64,000 bases of DNA, taken from positions 472,501 through 536,500 of the forward strand of contig JASXTE010000001.1 in assembly GCA_030280995.1 (NCBI GenBank), read 5' to 3'. The position numbers and the translations under genes were made by a program. Below, piece after piece: positions 44,103 through 55,396 of the stretch. The notes under the pieces were generated by a model, which was not told the origin of the DNA, did no database searches, and worked only from the letters and a program-made list of their open reading frames with translations. Origin of the DNA: Hemileia vastatrix. Its lineage: Eukaryota; Basidiomycota; Pucciniomycetes; Pucciniales; Zaghouaniaceae. How positions within the stretch are numbered: position 1 is the first letter of the stretch; every line of letters begins with the position of its first letter.

Positions 44103-45862
44103 ATGGATCCTACTGCAACTACATCTAAGGGATGTCAGGAGAAGGCTAAATCACCTAATTCAACAGTGTCGTTGCCACAGACGGTAACAACAATAATTAG
44201 ATGTAAAGATGAAAGTTTGAGTTTTTCAGGTATTAATACTAAGAAGTTCTTACAAAGGTTTGAACAAGCAGCTGAAGTGCATGGAACAACCGAGAATGAT
44301 ATGGTGCGTCAAGTGCTTTTCTTTGTCTCTAATGAGTGAAAAGACAATTTAGAGGATTTAAAGGGGCATGAAGAGCATAATTGGTCAGTGCTAAAAGAAC
44401 AGATGCTCAAGAGATGGACAAAGGTTACTGAGGAAACTAAGTATATTGTAAAGGATCTGGATGTCTTGGTAAACAGGGTCAAAGCTAAAGGGGGTGTTCA
44501 ATACCCTAAGGATTTTAAAAGTTTTAGAGAAGATTTTGATCGAATAGTGGAATATTTAGTCAGTAACTAAGATTTTAGCAATGCTAATGCGTCTTTACCT
44601 TGGTTTTGTAAAGCGTTAGCACCAGAAGTTGAAGACTGGGTGAAGAGGCGCTTGGATATGAAGGAAAGCTATTCAAGAAGAGGGATGGTAATTATAAGTA
44701 CCCTAGATTAGAAGAAGAATAAACGGCAGTGGAAGCTGAAATGAAGTTGCATTGAGTTGAGCGTCGCGCAGCTAGAGTTGCTTTGGATAACAAGGAGATG
44801 GACAAAGATGCATCTGGCGTGCAATCACCTCCTCAGAGGTTGTCTCCTAAGGGAAAAGTTTTCACTAAGGAGCCGGATTCAGTTATGGCGAGGATTGACA
44901 AGTTGGAGAAGAAAATAAATGAAGCAGCGAAGGCAAAGGAATTGGCTAGGCCCAAGAGTTCTCCTCAACCATTGTGTTTTGCTACTATGGTATGTTACTA
45001 TTGTAATTAGGAGGGACATACTAGGATGAGGTGTAATGCACTTCAAAAGGATAAAGAGGAGAGGGTAGTTTACGAGGATGGAGCTACGCTTATGTTGGAA
45101 GATGGTACCAAGCTTTTCAAAGACAAGGATCAAGGGATGCGAGCCATGGTCATTGATCATATTAATAAAAAGTCTATGGAGGGCAGGTCGAGCAAGGTCA
45201 AGGAGCCTGAAGCTAAAGAGAAAGGCAAGGATGTGAAGTCAGTAAATTTTGCAGTTACTTGCACAGTGTTGGATTTTAAAGCAAAAGAAGGAGTTGTTGC
45301 AGCGCCACTTACTGCAGCGCGTTTGGAGATGTTTGCAGAGAAGCACAAGAAAATGGCCCCACCTACAATTAGTAGACCAAGAAGAGCTGGTGCTAGGTAT
45401 GCAAATCCAGAGGATATGGAGGAAGTAGGGTATAATACTAGAGAGAATACACCTGCACCTATTGAGGATGTTGAAATGAATGGTATGAAACCAGGTGGTT
45501 ATGGTGTGGATCATCAGATAGAAGATCAAACAGCAATTATGGAGGATTCAGAGGTAGTGCAGCAAAGAGAGGTACCTGCTGAAGGAATTTCAGGATCGAG
45601 GCACAATACTCCAAAGAATCCACCTGAAAGAGCAAAGGCTGAAGCGAAGTTGACTCAACATAAATAGAGGATGCAGCGCTTGGTTCACTCTGATTTTCCT
45701 AAGGCAGCTGAGGATTTAGTTGCACAATGTTTGAAGACTACAGTTTCTGTTCCGTTGGGGGTGCTGAAAGCAGTAGTGCTGGATATAGCAAATGAAATTG
45801 TGGATAAGTACAGGAAGCAAAGGGTTGCTAATTGCACTGAGTTTGATGTTGAAGAGCAGTAA
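44103..45862 (+). pseudogene. G2 gag, broken
   Basis: ATG at 44103 (MDPTATTSKGCQEKAKS). The Gag-like helical region (FSGINTKKFLQRFEQAAEVHG ... PWFCKALAPEVEDWV) is followed by a charged linker and a zinc knuckle CYYCN*EGHTRMRC (C-x2-C-x4-H-x4-C, with a stop inside it) near 45000. A long acidic/basic spacer continues (45026-45667), then a block RLVHSDFPKAAEDLVAQ before the protease. Stops at about 44337, 44568, 45007 and 45665 and a shift near 44690 break it. Confidence 0.82.
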
Positions 45863-46411
45863 TTTCAGCCAGTCTTTGGATTACCTAGGGCGCCACATTA
45901 TGCAGGACCCCTAGGGTATTTAACAATCACTGTAAATGGTAAGAAAATTAGAGCATTAGTGGATACAGGTTTGAAAATCAATGTGGTGTCAGTAGATGAT
46001 GATGTGGAGTTAGGTCTTCTTGTTAAAGATGGTGAGGGTACTGTCCCAGGAATTGGTGGAGGTAGGTTTCCTGTTATAGGTGTAGCAGAGTATGTACGCA
46101 CTAGAGTTGCAGGAGCAACAAGGGATGTACATTTTTATGTTCCAATGGGTGTAGTTAAACCAGTTTTAGGCACACCATTTTTAATGGATTATTCTGCAAC
46201 TATCGATTATTGTTTGAATAAGAATATTGGAATAGGGATTATGGGTGATGATGGTGTTCCAGTAACAGCAGTCTTAGTAGCGCCTAAGGATGGTGGCTGG
46301 GAAACTAAGTACTCTGGAGCTGCACTATTAGAGAGAGAAAGAGAGTTTTATGAGGAACTCTCAGATGATGAGATAGGGCGACCTACAGGAAGGCGCCAAG
46401 ATTTTCATTAG
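45863..46411 (+). pseudogene. G2 retropepsin-like protease
   Basis: After a TAA at about 45860, the frame reads FGLPRAPHYAGPLGYL and ITVNGKKIRALVDTGLKIN with the active-site DTG near 45962, then VKPVLGTPFLMDYSATIDY, the second conserved region. The fold and position between Gag and RT fit aspartic proteases of this type of basidiomycete Ty3 element. The open part runs to 46411. Confidence 0.78.
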
Positions 46412-46426
46412 GGACTAGCACTTTAG

Positions 46427-49400
46427 GTGTTACTATCTCCCAGGATGAGAGGAACCCAGATAGTGACCAGTCAGCCCAACAAGAAGGGATACATAAAGTG
46501 GTACTTCATAGGTGTCTTGGGAATACTAAAGTGGAATTTATTATACCTAATCTTTTTAATTTCTTTGATTATGGATTTTGTTATACTCATATTAAAAAGA
46601 GAAGCCAAAAAAGATTTAGGTGTAACCTGTAGTTATATTAAAAAGGGTTTGATTTTAAGTTATGAAGGGAGCAGCAAGCGCTGTTTAGCATTTAAGTTTA
46701 AAACAGTGGCTGTAAAGGTTAAACCAGTAAATGTACCAATGCTGGATTTGAATCCTCCTTTGCAGAGGCCAGCACTGTCTAGGAATCCTTATGATACTCC
46801 TTTAACAAAGTTTCCACCTGATTTTGCGCCTACTAGTAAAATAACAATGTAAAGGCTTCAGATGGTTAATTTTGGACCAGAGGATTGGTTGTTACAGGAA
46901 GAAAAGAAGTTGTTTTTGCATTTTATGGTTCTTAGAGAAAAAGCTATTGTGTTTTCTGAAGAGGAAAGGGGTTTGTTGAGACACTTTTATGGTGAAACTT
47001 ATATTGTTCCAGTTATACCTCATGCGCCGTGGCAAAAGAAGGCTTTTCCAATACCAGCAGCTATAAGAGAAGAGTATACAGAATTAACTAGGAGAAGTTT
47101 AAGGTCTCGCTTGTACGAACAGTCTATTTCTAGTTATTCAAGTCCAGTGTTTTGTGTTGTTAAACATAATGGTAAATTAAGCGTTGTTCATGATCTTAGG
47201 GAGATGAACAAGGTTACATTAAAGGATGCAGGAATGTCACCAATGCCAGAGGATTTTGTGGATTCTTTTGCTGGACGTGAATGTTATGGATTAGGTGATA
47301 TTATGGGAGGATACAATTAGCGCAAATTGGACAAATCATCCAGACCAATGAGGAAGTTTGAAACCCCACTGGGGCGCTTCAGGCTGACAAGGTTACCACA
47401 AGGCGCAACAAATTCTGTGGAAGTATATCAAGCACAGATGATGTGGATATTGCAGGATGAAATTCCAGAACATGTGGGAATTTTCATTGATGATGGCAGT
47501 ATAAAAGGATAAGCCAGTGACTACGATGGGGAGGTGTTAGAGGAGAATCCGTATATTAGAAGGTTTGTTTGGTAATATGCAATTACCCTGGAAAGAGTTC
47601 TATTCAGGATAGAAGAGGAAGGATTAATGATCTCTGGATCCAAGCTTGCTTGTTGTGTTCCAGCGCTAGATATAGTGGGACATGTGGTATGAAAGGAAGA
47701 GAGGATCATTGCAGAAAAGCAGAAGAATAAGGTGCTTAAATGGCCGAGGCCAAGAAATACTATGGAATTAGAGGGTTTTTAGGCATTTGTACATATATAA
47801 GAATGTTTATTTGAGATTTCGCTTTGTTGTCTTCACCTTTAAGGCGCTTAAAGAGAAAAGATGTTGTATGGGATTGAATGGAGGAATGTGATGAGTCATT
47901 TGAGTTGTTGAAAAGGATTGTAGGAAAAGATATACTTTTGAAGAGATTGGAGTATGGACCAGGCGCTGGGAAAATTACTCTAGTGGTGGATTCTAGTGTG
48001 TCCGCAGTGGGCACAGTTTTGATGCAAGAGGATGAGGAAGGTAATGATAGAACTGTCCTTTATGAATCTAAGACTTTTACCAAAGTGGAGTCCAGGTACT
48101 CTCAGTCCAAGCTGGAGTTATGCGGAGTAGCAAAAATTCTTAAGAAGCTACAATGGATGCTTTGGGGACAACATTTTGAGCTGCAGGTTGATGCGCTATT
48201 GTTGGTGAAAATGATTAGTAGCCCAAGTTTACCAGATGCGTCCATGACAAGGTGGGTAGCGCAGATTAATTTGTTTTCTTTTGATTTAGTCCATAAGCTG
48301 GGAAAATTGTTCACTATGCCAGATTCATTATCTAGAAGACCGTTGTGTGAAGAAGACTAGGAAGCCGAAGAATTTGAAGAAGATAAGAGATGGGTAAATG
48401 GGATAGATTATTGTTATGAAAGATTTGGAAGGAACTTCCGCAATGACAATAAACTAGTAACATGGAATGTCTGTAAAGAAATAAAACTAGATATTGACTA
48501 TGCAAAGGATGTTTGTAGAAAGGGTAGTCTGCAACTGGATTTAGGGGACACTGAAGCTAATGTAGCAACAAGGAGTGCTCTAGGCAAGGTAGTGGAAGAG
48601 TCAGATGATGAAGATGATTCAAGGGGAAGTCAAGACAGTAGTACTCATCTCGAAGAGGGGGAGTATTCTGGAGACAATGCATCTACTGATGAGGGAGTAG
48701 AGTTGTTAAGGTTATATTTGGAAGGTAATAGTTGACCAGATTTTTGCAATAAAAAGGTTTGGTGCAATATTGAGAAGCGCACTAAAGGCTATTTTATTAA
48801 AAATGGGAATTTATGAAAGAATCATCTTCGTCTCCTCAGTTAGTTGTTCAAACTAGGGAAGGGAAGGAGAAGATACTCAGGGAGTTACATGAGAATTCAG
48901 GACATAGAGGTCAAGATGAGATGTATCACAGAGTTAGAGAAAGATTCTGGTGGCCCAATATGAAGAATGAAGTAAGAGACTGGCTTAAATCTTGTCCTGA
49001 GTGTCAGAGCAGGAGTTACAGAAAGCCAAAAGAGAAAGGTAGAGCAACGGGCTAAGATACTGTTTTTGGTAGGGTCAGTTTAGATGCAGTTCATATAAAA
49101 GAAGGACACTTTAAATACTTGGTAGTAGCCAGGGATGATCTATCAGGATGGGTTGAAGCAACGCCGTTGGTAAATCTTAAGGCGAGTAATTTAGCTCAAT
49201 TTTTGAAGAAATAATGGGTTTATAGGTATGGGGTAGTGAAGATGATAACCATAGATGGTGGCGCTGAATTTGCTGGAGAATTCCAAGAGGTAGTTAAAGG
49301 TATTGGCGCAAAGTTACGAGTTGCAACACCATATTATCCTGAAGCAGATGGGATGGTAGAAAGAGGGCATCAAGTTATAAAGGATGTGTTAGTTAAATTA

Positions 49401-49946
49401 TGTGGAAATAATGGGGCAAAGTGGAAGAACTACTTGCCATTAGTTTTGTTTGCTGACAGGATTTTAGTTAAAAGGACAACAGGGTTTTCACCGTATGAGC
49501 TTATGTTTGGTCAAAGGGCGGTACTACCTATTGATCTGGAGGCTGGATCTTTTCTAGGATGTGACTGAGATTAAGTGCACTCAACTGAAGATTTGATTCT
49601 AGCGAGGGTAGCTCAGCTTGAAAGGAAAGATAAGTTTGTGGAGAAGGCCTATGAAAGAATGATGCAGATCCGGGACAAGTCAGTTAAATATTGGGATGAG
49701 CGTTTAGCGCATAGGTTAAGGAAGCCATTGGACCCAGGAGATTTGGTTTTGGTTTATAATAGAAGTTTAGAAAGCCAATGGGGCAAGATGTTTTCTGACA
49801 GATGGAATGGTCCTTATAGGATAAGAAAGCAGATAACTGGAGGGTCTTACTTACTGGAGGAACTGGATGGTACTGAGTGGAAGCAACGTGTGGCTGCATA
49901 TCAGATCAAAAGATTCTACCCAAGGGGTGTTCCAGTGATACAATAA
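46427..49946 (+). pseudogene. G2 pol (RT-RNase H-integrase), many stops
   Basis: Linker (FKTVAVKVKPVN near 46700), then RT: SSPVFCVVKHNGKLSVVHDL near 47150, GLGDIMGGY near 47295, FIDDG near 47490. RNase H/tether follows (VDSSVSAVGTVL near 47990, LFTMPDSLSRRP near 48320). The integrase zinc finger is ENSGHRGQDEM...CPECQ (48890-49005); the core has SLDAVHI with the first Asp, TIDGGAEF with the second, and EADGMVERGH with the Glu; the C-terminus ends at 49946. In-frame stops include 47318, 47510, 47573, 49053 and 49212; at the last two and at 47573 and 47318 G1 has Glu. Non-functional. Confidence 0.88.
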
Positions 49947-50595
49947 TACCTCCGGAATGAGGAAAAACTACCAGAATAATACCTCCAGGAAGAGTTTAAA
50001 CTAACAAGTTATGTTAAGCTTTGTTTTTTGAAGAAGACTCACAGAAGGCTTGACACAGTTGTGACAGATAGAGGGCGCTAACTGGAAGTTAGGCGGACTA
50101 TGGCTGAACAGGCAACTGGCATAAGCGCTCAGATGAGGGCATAGAGGAAAATGAAATCTTATATTTTCATTGTTCGAGGAGACATGACGAGATAGGCAAT
50201 TGGATTAAAGAAGATGCTTACCATGTAAACGCAAAAGACGCTAATAATTTAGCTAATGAGTTAATTAACCAGGAGTGGAATAATGATTTATAGATGGGGT
50301 GCTCTACAGTTTGATTCTTATTTACATTGTGTATTTTTGTATTGCAGTAAAAGCAGTAAAGTTTTATGATTTAAAGTTTATTTATGAATTTTTTATAGGA
50401 TTTACAGTCTTTTAAAGAAAGTAGAGGGAGAAAAGTTAGGCGCTCTAAATTTAGAAGACAATTAGTATGGAAGATAGGTGTAGAAGAATAGTGCTGTGTC
50501 TAAAATGATTATTTAAAGGCATAGCAAAAAAAATAGATGAAGATTATGTACAGGGATAATGAACAGAGAAGGCTCATATGGAGAGTGCTAGTGGA
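49947..50595. other. Non-coding spacer after G2 pol
   Basis: No gene. It contains a short direct repeat of AATACCTCC(A/G)GRA (about 49947 and 49979) and AT-rich DNA leading to the end of antisense gene C. Confidence 0.5.
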
Positions 50596-51400
50596 CTATT
50601 CAGTATTGTGGTTAAAGCTATTAGGATATCCTTTCCAGTCTTCAGGCATGACAAAATGACGAGGATTGGCGGGGAATCCAAGAATAGTTGATGAGCTGAT
50701 TTTGTTCATAAGTTGACCTATCATTTCCATATGGGTGTAGCGAGCTTCAAGTTCAGCGTCAGAAAAAGCTGGTGCATTATAATAGGATAGAGACATAGCG
50801 TCATATATAAGGCGAAGCCTGGAAAACATTTGCATGTAATGAATGAAGGGTAAAGGAATAGGAACCCATCCCAGGGAGATGGATTCATTGAAGCCTAAAA
50901 AAGAGTCAGCGGGTAAGAAAAGTTCAAGTATAATGAAGGGTACTTACTTGCTAATAAATCTTGTGGGTGCGCTGATAGTGAAGTAACGGTAACCGCCTCA
51001 GGAGCAGCTGTAGTGGAGCCTGAGCGCATGGAAGCATTAGAGCTTGGAGTGAAAGAAGGCGCAGTGCTAGGCTGGATAGATATTTTGTGCCTGGGAAAAC
51101 TAGGAAGAGATGGTGATTCATAAGGAACGTTATTATTGGTAGAAGAGTTGGGGCTAGTGGGACTAGTGGTTGTAATTATGGGAGCACTACTGGTAGAGCT
51201 AGGTGGAAAGCGAATATAGCCAGTAGGCTGAGGAGTATTTTTGTTTAGAGAGATATTGAAATTTTTGTGGTATCTAAAGAAATTGTCACAGGCAGGTCTA
51301 AAGGAGGCATACCCTGAGGTCTAGAAAATGTACAATGAAAGTTTTGGTGTTTACAAAATGAGCACGCTTGATCTCTGGGAGCTGTACGGTATTGAGTCAT
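50596..51400 (-). pseudogene. Antisense gene C of G2: Cys-cluster protein, spliced
   Basis: ATG at 51400. The first half-site is ACSFCKHQNFHC (C-x2-C-x6-C). After a one-base shift near 51310 the second reads ACDNFFRYHKNF, where two of the three Cys have become Phe (TGY to TTY). A Ser/Thr/Pro-rich stretch follows. An intron of 53 nt with donor GTAAGT (50947-50942) and a TTTTTTAG acceptor (50895) joins ...PQDLLA to SFNESISLGWVPIPLP in frame. The last exon is open to TAG at 50596-50598 and reads as an ordered, aromatic-rich domain (SRLRLIYDAMSLSYYN...DAELEARYTHMEM). It lies in the same place and orientation as gene A of G1. Function unknown. Confidence 0.65.
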
Positions 51401-51600
51401 GAAATTTGGATGAAGGTAATTTAGGTTATTATATGGGCTATTTATAAGTTAATAATGGCATTATAGAGGAGACATCAGTTGCGCAATGTCTTGTTAAAAT
51501 ATTCAATACAAAACTTTATAATTTCAATATGAACAATATATATATATACAAATTTAAAATAATTATTTACACAACTAACTAAATACTACACAAATTCTCG

Positions 51601-52104
51601 CTATTTGAATTGTAGTAATTTGAAATGTCTATGGTAATTAACTTCTTTTCTCTTATGACATTTCAGAAAGCAACTTATCTCCTTTTGTACTTGTATATCC
51701 CACATGATGCTTTCTCCTTTAAGTCTTTTAGCTATTACTTTTCCAGTATAATTGGCTTTACACTTGTTAATCTTTTTAGCAGTGAATATGAATATTGTTT
51801 GTTTTGCCTTGCCTCTAAAAGACTTATCAGTTACTGGTTGAATGTTTCTCTTATTTTTGTAGTCTCTAATTGTTGTTCTTAACCTATAGTGCTTTTCTTT
51901 TATCTTGTATTTCCATGTAAGAAATTTAACCTGTTTATTCAGAATGCAATTAATTCTTTTTAATCTTCTCTCTTTGAGCTCTTGAGTCCATTTATTATTA
52001 TTGACTATCGATTTAGTAATTAAAGTGTTTAAGTCACTATTTGTTTTGTTGTTGATCTCATCATGGTTAGGTGATACTGAGTGGACATAAGTTAGGCTTT
52101 CCAT
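51601..52104 (-). CDS. Unrecognised 167-aa basic ORF between antisense genes C and D
   Basis: ATG at 52104, uninterrupted, strongly Lys/Arg-rich (KWTQELKERRLKR, RLRTTIRDYKNKRN, KKINKCKANYTGKVIAKRLK), with scattered Cys and His near the end (CFLKCHKRKEVNYH). No family is recognised. It is unusual to find an unbroken frame here when every neighbouring frame in G2 has stops. It could be a further antisense gene of the element, a later insertion or chance in AT-rich DNA. Confidence 0.35.
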   Translation of the reverse strand: MESLTYVHSVSPNHDEINNKTNSDLNTLITKSIVNNNKWTQELKERRLKRINCILNKQVKFLTWKYKIKEKHYRLRTTIRDYKNKRNIQPVTDKSFRGKAKQTIFIFTAKKINKCKANYTGKVIAKRLKGESIMWDIQVQKEISCFLKCHKRKEVNYHRHFKLLQFK

Positions 52105-52425
52105 TGTAATGTTAACATGTCTGACTTGAGCGCTGAATGGTTTCTAAGAAGGATGTGAAAGATTTTTGTCATAATGAAGGGCCCAAGCAAAGGCGAATCT
52201 GTCGCTTTCAAGGGAAAGTCATATATTGCAAAGATCTGAAGATTTCAAGAGAACGCATGCATATATGACGCAGGGGATGTATTTGCTTCTATAGGGGGTA
52301 GAACTGATCTCAAATTTATTTTGTGTTTATTGTTTCATCTTTCATAGGCACTTAGTAGCAAGGTGCACTGTCAAGTTTGGAAGAAGGATGATTTTTTGGC
52401 AACTCATCTCGCAGTTGTAAGGCTC

Positions 52426-53564
52426 TCACAAAAAAGTAAAGATGAGTGAAGAAAGTATTTTATTATTTTTTATTTTACAGGCTATGTAAAATTTATAAGG
52501 AATATATACAAGAAAGATTTTTAAGTACTCTGTGTCATCAAAGATTGGGACCCAGAAGACCCAGTCGTTAACAGCCTCTTGCATGTTTTGTTGCAAGGTG
52601 GTTATTAGCTGTTTGCGTTTATTATACTCGGCAGGAGTATAAACCGGGACCGCCTTGAGAAATTCCTCAATGGCAGCTATCATATTGTTCATATGACACA
52701 TAGTTGCATTGTATGGTACGCAGGAAATCTGCTCTGTGAATTCCCAATTTTGAGCCACGGCGGGCTCTTCCTCATCGACATTAGGAGGAATATTGGTTGG
52801 CCAATCATCCAGGATGATGGCGTCGTTAACTGGCTGCATAGAAGTCCAGTCAGGAGTTGGCATACAAGGAGTACACTCCGGAATAGGTTCAGTATCCCAG
52901 ACGGGATCTTCTTCCAAGGCTGGAAGGAATAGAGGAACGACAGGAGGCAGAGGCGTTTCAGCGTAAGGTGTAGCTGGCGCATTCTAAAAGAGGAAAGAGA
53001 GAATGTTAGTGTTAGATCAGATGAGGGAGAAGAAGGAAAAGAAGACTTACTGAACTCTCCTCTGAAAAGAGAGATTTAGGGATAGAAGCAACACTAATGG
53101 GTGTAGGTGCGGGGTAACCAACCTTGACTTATTTGTTGACAGGTGGGGTCAAAGGAGTAGGCAAAGGGTGCTTGATAGTCATCTGACTCATCATATCCGT
53201 AGTGGAAGCGTTGGGGTCCAGGCGCGTAACAGTGGGAGGCCCATTGTAACTACACTTCTTTTTGCATTTTTTACAGTAATCGCATGACTAGGAAAGAAAG
53301 AAAAAGAAATTAGTAATAGGAAGAAAGGAAGGAAGAGAAATGAAGGTAACTTACACTAAAGAAAGTATTGCCACAGAAGGCTTTTTAGAAGTGGCAGGGA
53401 GTTATGCCATTCTTGATGCAGCGGGTGCATCTTGTCCCACCCATCAGCGTAGTTACTGGCGTCGTAGGAGGAGCAGTAGCAGTCTGGGTACACACAAACT
53501 GTTGGATTGCATCCACGATGTTGGCGATATTTTTGGTGTTAATGGTAGTGTTTCTAGTATTCAT
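52426..53564 (-). pseudogene. Antisense gene D of G2: three-exon Cys-cluster protein
   Basis: Exons 53564-53355, 53287-53051 and 52983-52426; each exon is a whole number of codons and both 67-nt introns start GTAAGT and end TAG. Exon 1 ends in a first Cys group CTRCIKNGITPC; exon 2 opens with SCDYCKKCKKKC (C-x2-C-x6-C, basic), then a Pro/Thr-rich stretch; exon 3 is acidic with two Cys pairs (PECTPCMP) and a helical segment (AAIEEFLKAVPVYTPAEYN). Two TAA stops remain (after CHF in exon 1 and VNK in exon 2). About 334 codons. The ATG is 138 bp from the 3' LTR, so the LTR region may supply its promoter; inference. Confidence 0.7.
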
Positions 53565-53686
53565 TGAAGGAAATAAATTTGAAAAAGTAAAGATGAGGAT
53601 TTGTAGTAAGTAAAGGAAGAATTTGGAAGATGGAGGAAGAAAGCGCTGCGAGATGCAGGATATTTATAGGCTCCTGGGGACAGTTG

Positions 53687-53701
53687 TGAGTAGAGGGAGG
53701 A
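53687..53701 (+). promoter_or_regulatory. Polypurine tract of G2
   Basis: GTGAGTAGAGGGAGGA-type purine run ending one base before the 3' LTR TGTGGTACG at 53702. Confidence 0.6.
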
Positions 53702-54573
53702 TGTGGTACGCACCTTGCAGGCAGTTTTATTTTGGACCAATCAGCTTGCATAGTCCAGGAAGAACAAAGGGAATTCATAGCGCAGTAGGTAGTGCTAAAC
53801 TATAATACGTATTTGTGTGTTTCAAGAACAAAGGGAAATAGAAGCGCAGAAGAAGATTCAGGGTCTGTGTGCTTGGATTTTGCAGAAGGATGCACCACAC
53901 AATGGGGAATTGTGTGTTATCAATTTAGGACTGAAAGCGCTTAACAGTATGGATTTGGACTTTCCAATAATTGTGTGTTACGCATTAAGGAAGGACTCAA
54001 GTGCATAGTATACTGCACCGTGGCAAGTGTGGTAACTTACTGAAACAGGTAATGTAGGAGGTTAACTAGTTAAGTGAGTTGTCAGAACTATGGACTTAGT
54101 AATGAAGTAAGGAGAGTGGGGACTCAATCACAAAGCTACCCAAGAGTCAAGGGGACTAAGATCAGCGTTAGAAGCATTCAAAACTTTGAGGTAGCACTGA
54201 AACAAAACAAAGGTACATTCAGGAGTGCGCATGTGGAGTATGAGTTAAACAAGTTAATACTAGTGTTAGTAAGCATAGGGTGTGTTTAGGTGCTATAGTT
54301 GTTACAAGTGGTGTACATAGTTTACTAATAGATTGGTTATTGTTTTACTAATTTAGCGCTAGAGTCAGCGCTGGAGATCCACTAGGGAACTGTGTTTTGA
54401 GCGCTGGAAAAATATAAAAAGGAGGACTATTTGGTAGGGATAGGGTATCACATCTAGTAAGAAAGTAAACATAACAATTAAAAAATAACTAGTTAATATA
54501 TGAATAGTTAATAATTGTGGAAGTCAAGTATAAGATATTAGATTTTCTGTGATCAATTTTTTGAGGATATATC
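53702..54573 (+). repeat. 3' LTR of G2, left part
   Basis: Matches 42561 onward with scattered differences and small deletions. It is interrupted at 54573 by G3; the missing right part is at 63016-63424. Confidence 0.93.
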
Positions 54574-55325
54574 TGTCACGCGCCACGTGACACTCGAGGC
54601 GAAAGCAGCTCATTAAATCAATAATATCGAGTCCTAAATCTATACTTGAAGCGCAGAAAGCAATTCTCCATAGCAACTGCAATTTTCCTTTGTGTACTTA
54701 CTATTTAACTACGCTAGCCTAAACTCTAAATCTAAATTAGTCAATCTCCCAATAGGGTGCCTTAGTCCTTTTCAATAAGCGACGCACAGCGCTAGGTTCA
54801 ACGAAATAGTACAGTAGTAGTTTTCATTAAAGTTTTGTTAATTAATTAAAAAGGGGTAAATTGAGCATGGACGGATATTTAGCGAAGAGGGTCTAAGTGT
54901 ATGTTAGTAATGGTCAATGGAAGGGAGGTCAATGCGAGGAGGAACAAAGGATATAAAAGGGGTTGGGTATTTGGTTTGATATTCCTTAGAATTAAATTAT
55001 AAAATCATATTTACATTAATAGTGGTAAATCTTTAAAGTTAAAATCATTGTTATTGTATCTTTCTTTTATTTTCTCAATATTCATTTCTAAATCCTAAAT
55101 CTTTGATTATTGAGTTTCCAACCCTTCGTGAGATTTAAGAATTACTATTACCTTTGAAACTAGTCTATAATTCTTCTTGAACGAACCTCGAACCTGTAGC
55201 TCTTACTTTGAGTGACCTTCGAATCATTTTCTCAAATCATTCCTCTGTGCTTCGAAGAAGTCTCTAAATCCCTCATCTCACTTTCAGGAACATCCTCGAC
55301 CTTGTGCGTAGGTCGTCCGGTGACA
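54574..55325 (+). repeat. 5' LTR of G3
   Basis: TGTCACGCGCC...TGACA. Closely related to 62245-63015 and to the solo LTR 7511-8300. It contains the TATA box at 54952 and the self-priming segment at 54988-55001. Confidence 0.95.
54952..54958 (+). promoter_or_regulatory. TATA box of the G3 LTR
   Basis: TATAAAA, about 33 bp upstream of the AGAATTAAATTATA segment that complements the PBS. This spacing predicts transcription starting just before 54988. Confidence 0.65.
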
Positions 55326-55326
55326 G

Positions 55327-55340
55327 TATAATTTAATTCT
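55327..55340 (+). promoter_or_regulatory. Self-priming PBS of G3
   Basis: TATAATTTAATTCT, one base after the 5' LTR, is the exact complement of AGAATTAAATTATA at 54988-55001 near the predicted RNA 5' end. In Tf1-type elements the RNA 5' end folds onto the PBS as primer; I infer the same here from this 14-nt match. Confidence 0.7.
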
Positions 55341-55396
55341 CCGTAGTTCTCATTCTTTGCACTACTACTTCCTTTTAGGTGTTTCTAAAATTTTAA

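Noticed and set aside
44103..49946. TAA/TAG decoded as Glu in G2, since several in-frame stops fall at Glu positions
   Set aside because: The kinase gene uses TAG as its stop, the copia polyproteins have no internal TAA/TAG, and G2 also has TGA stops and frameshifts. Decay is the simpler explanation.
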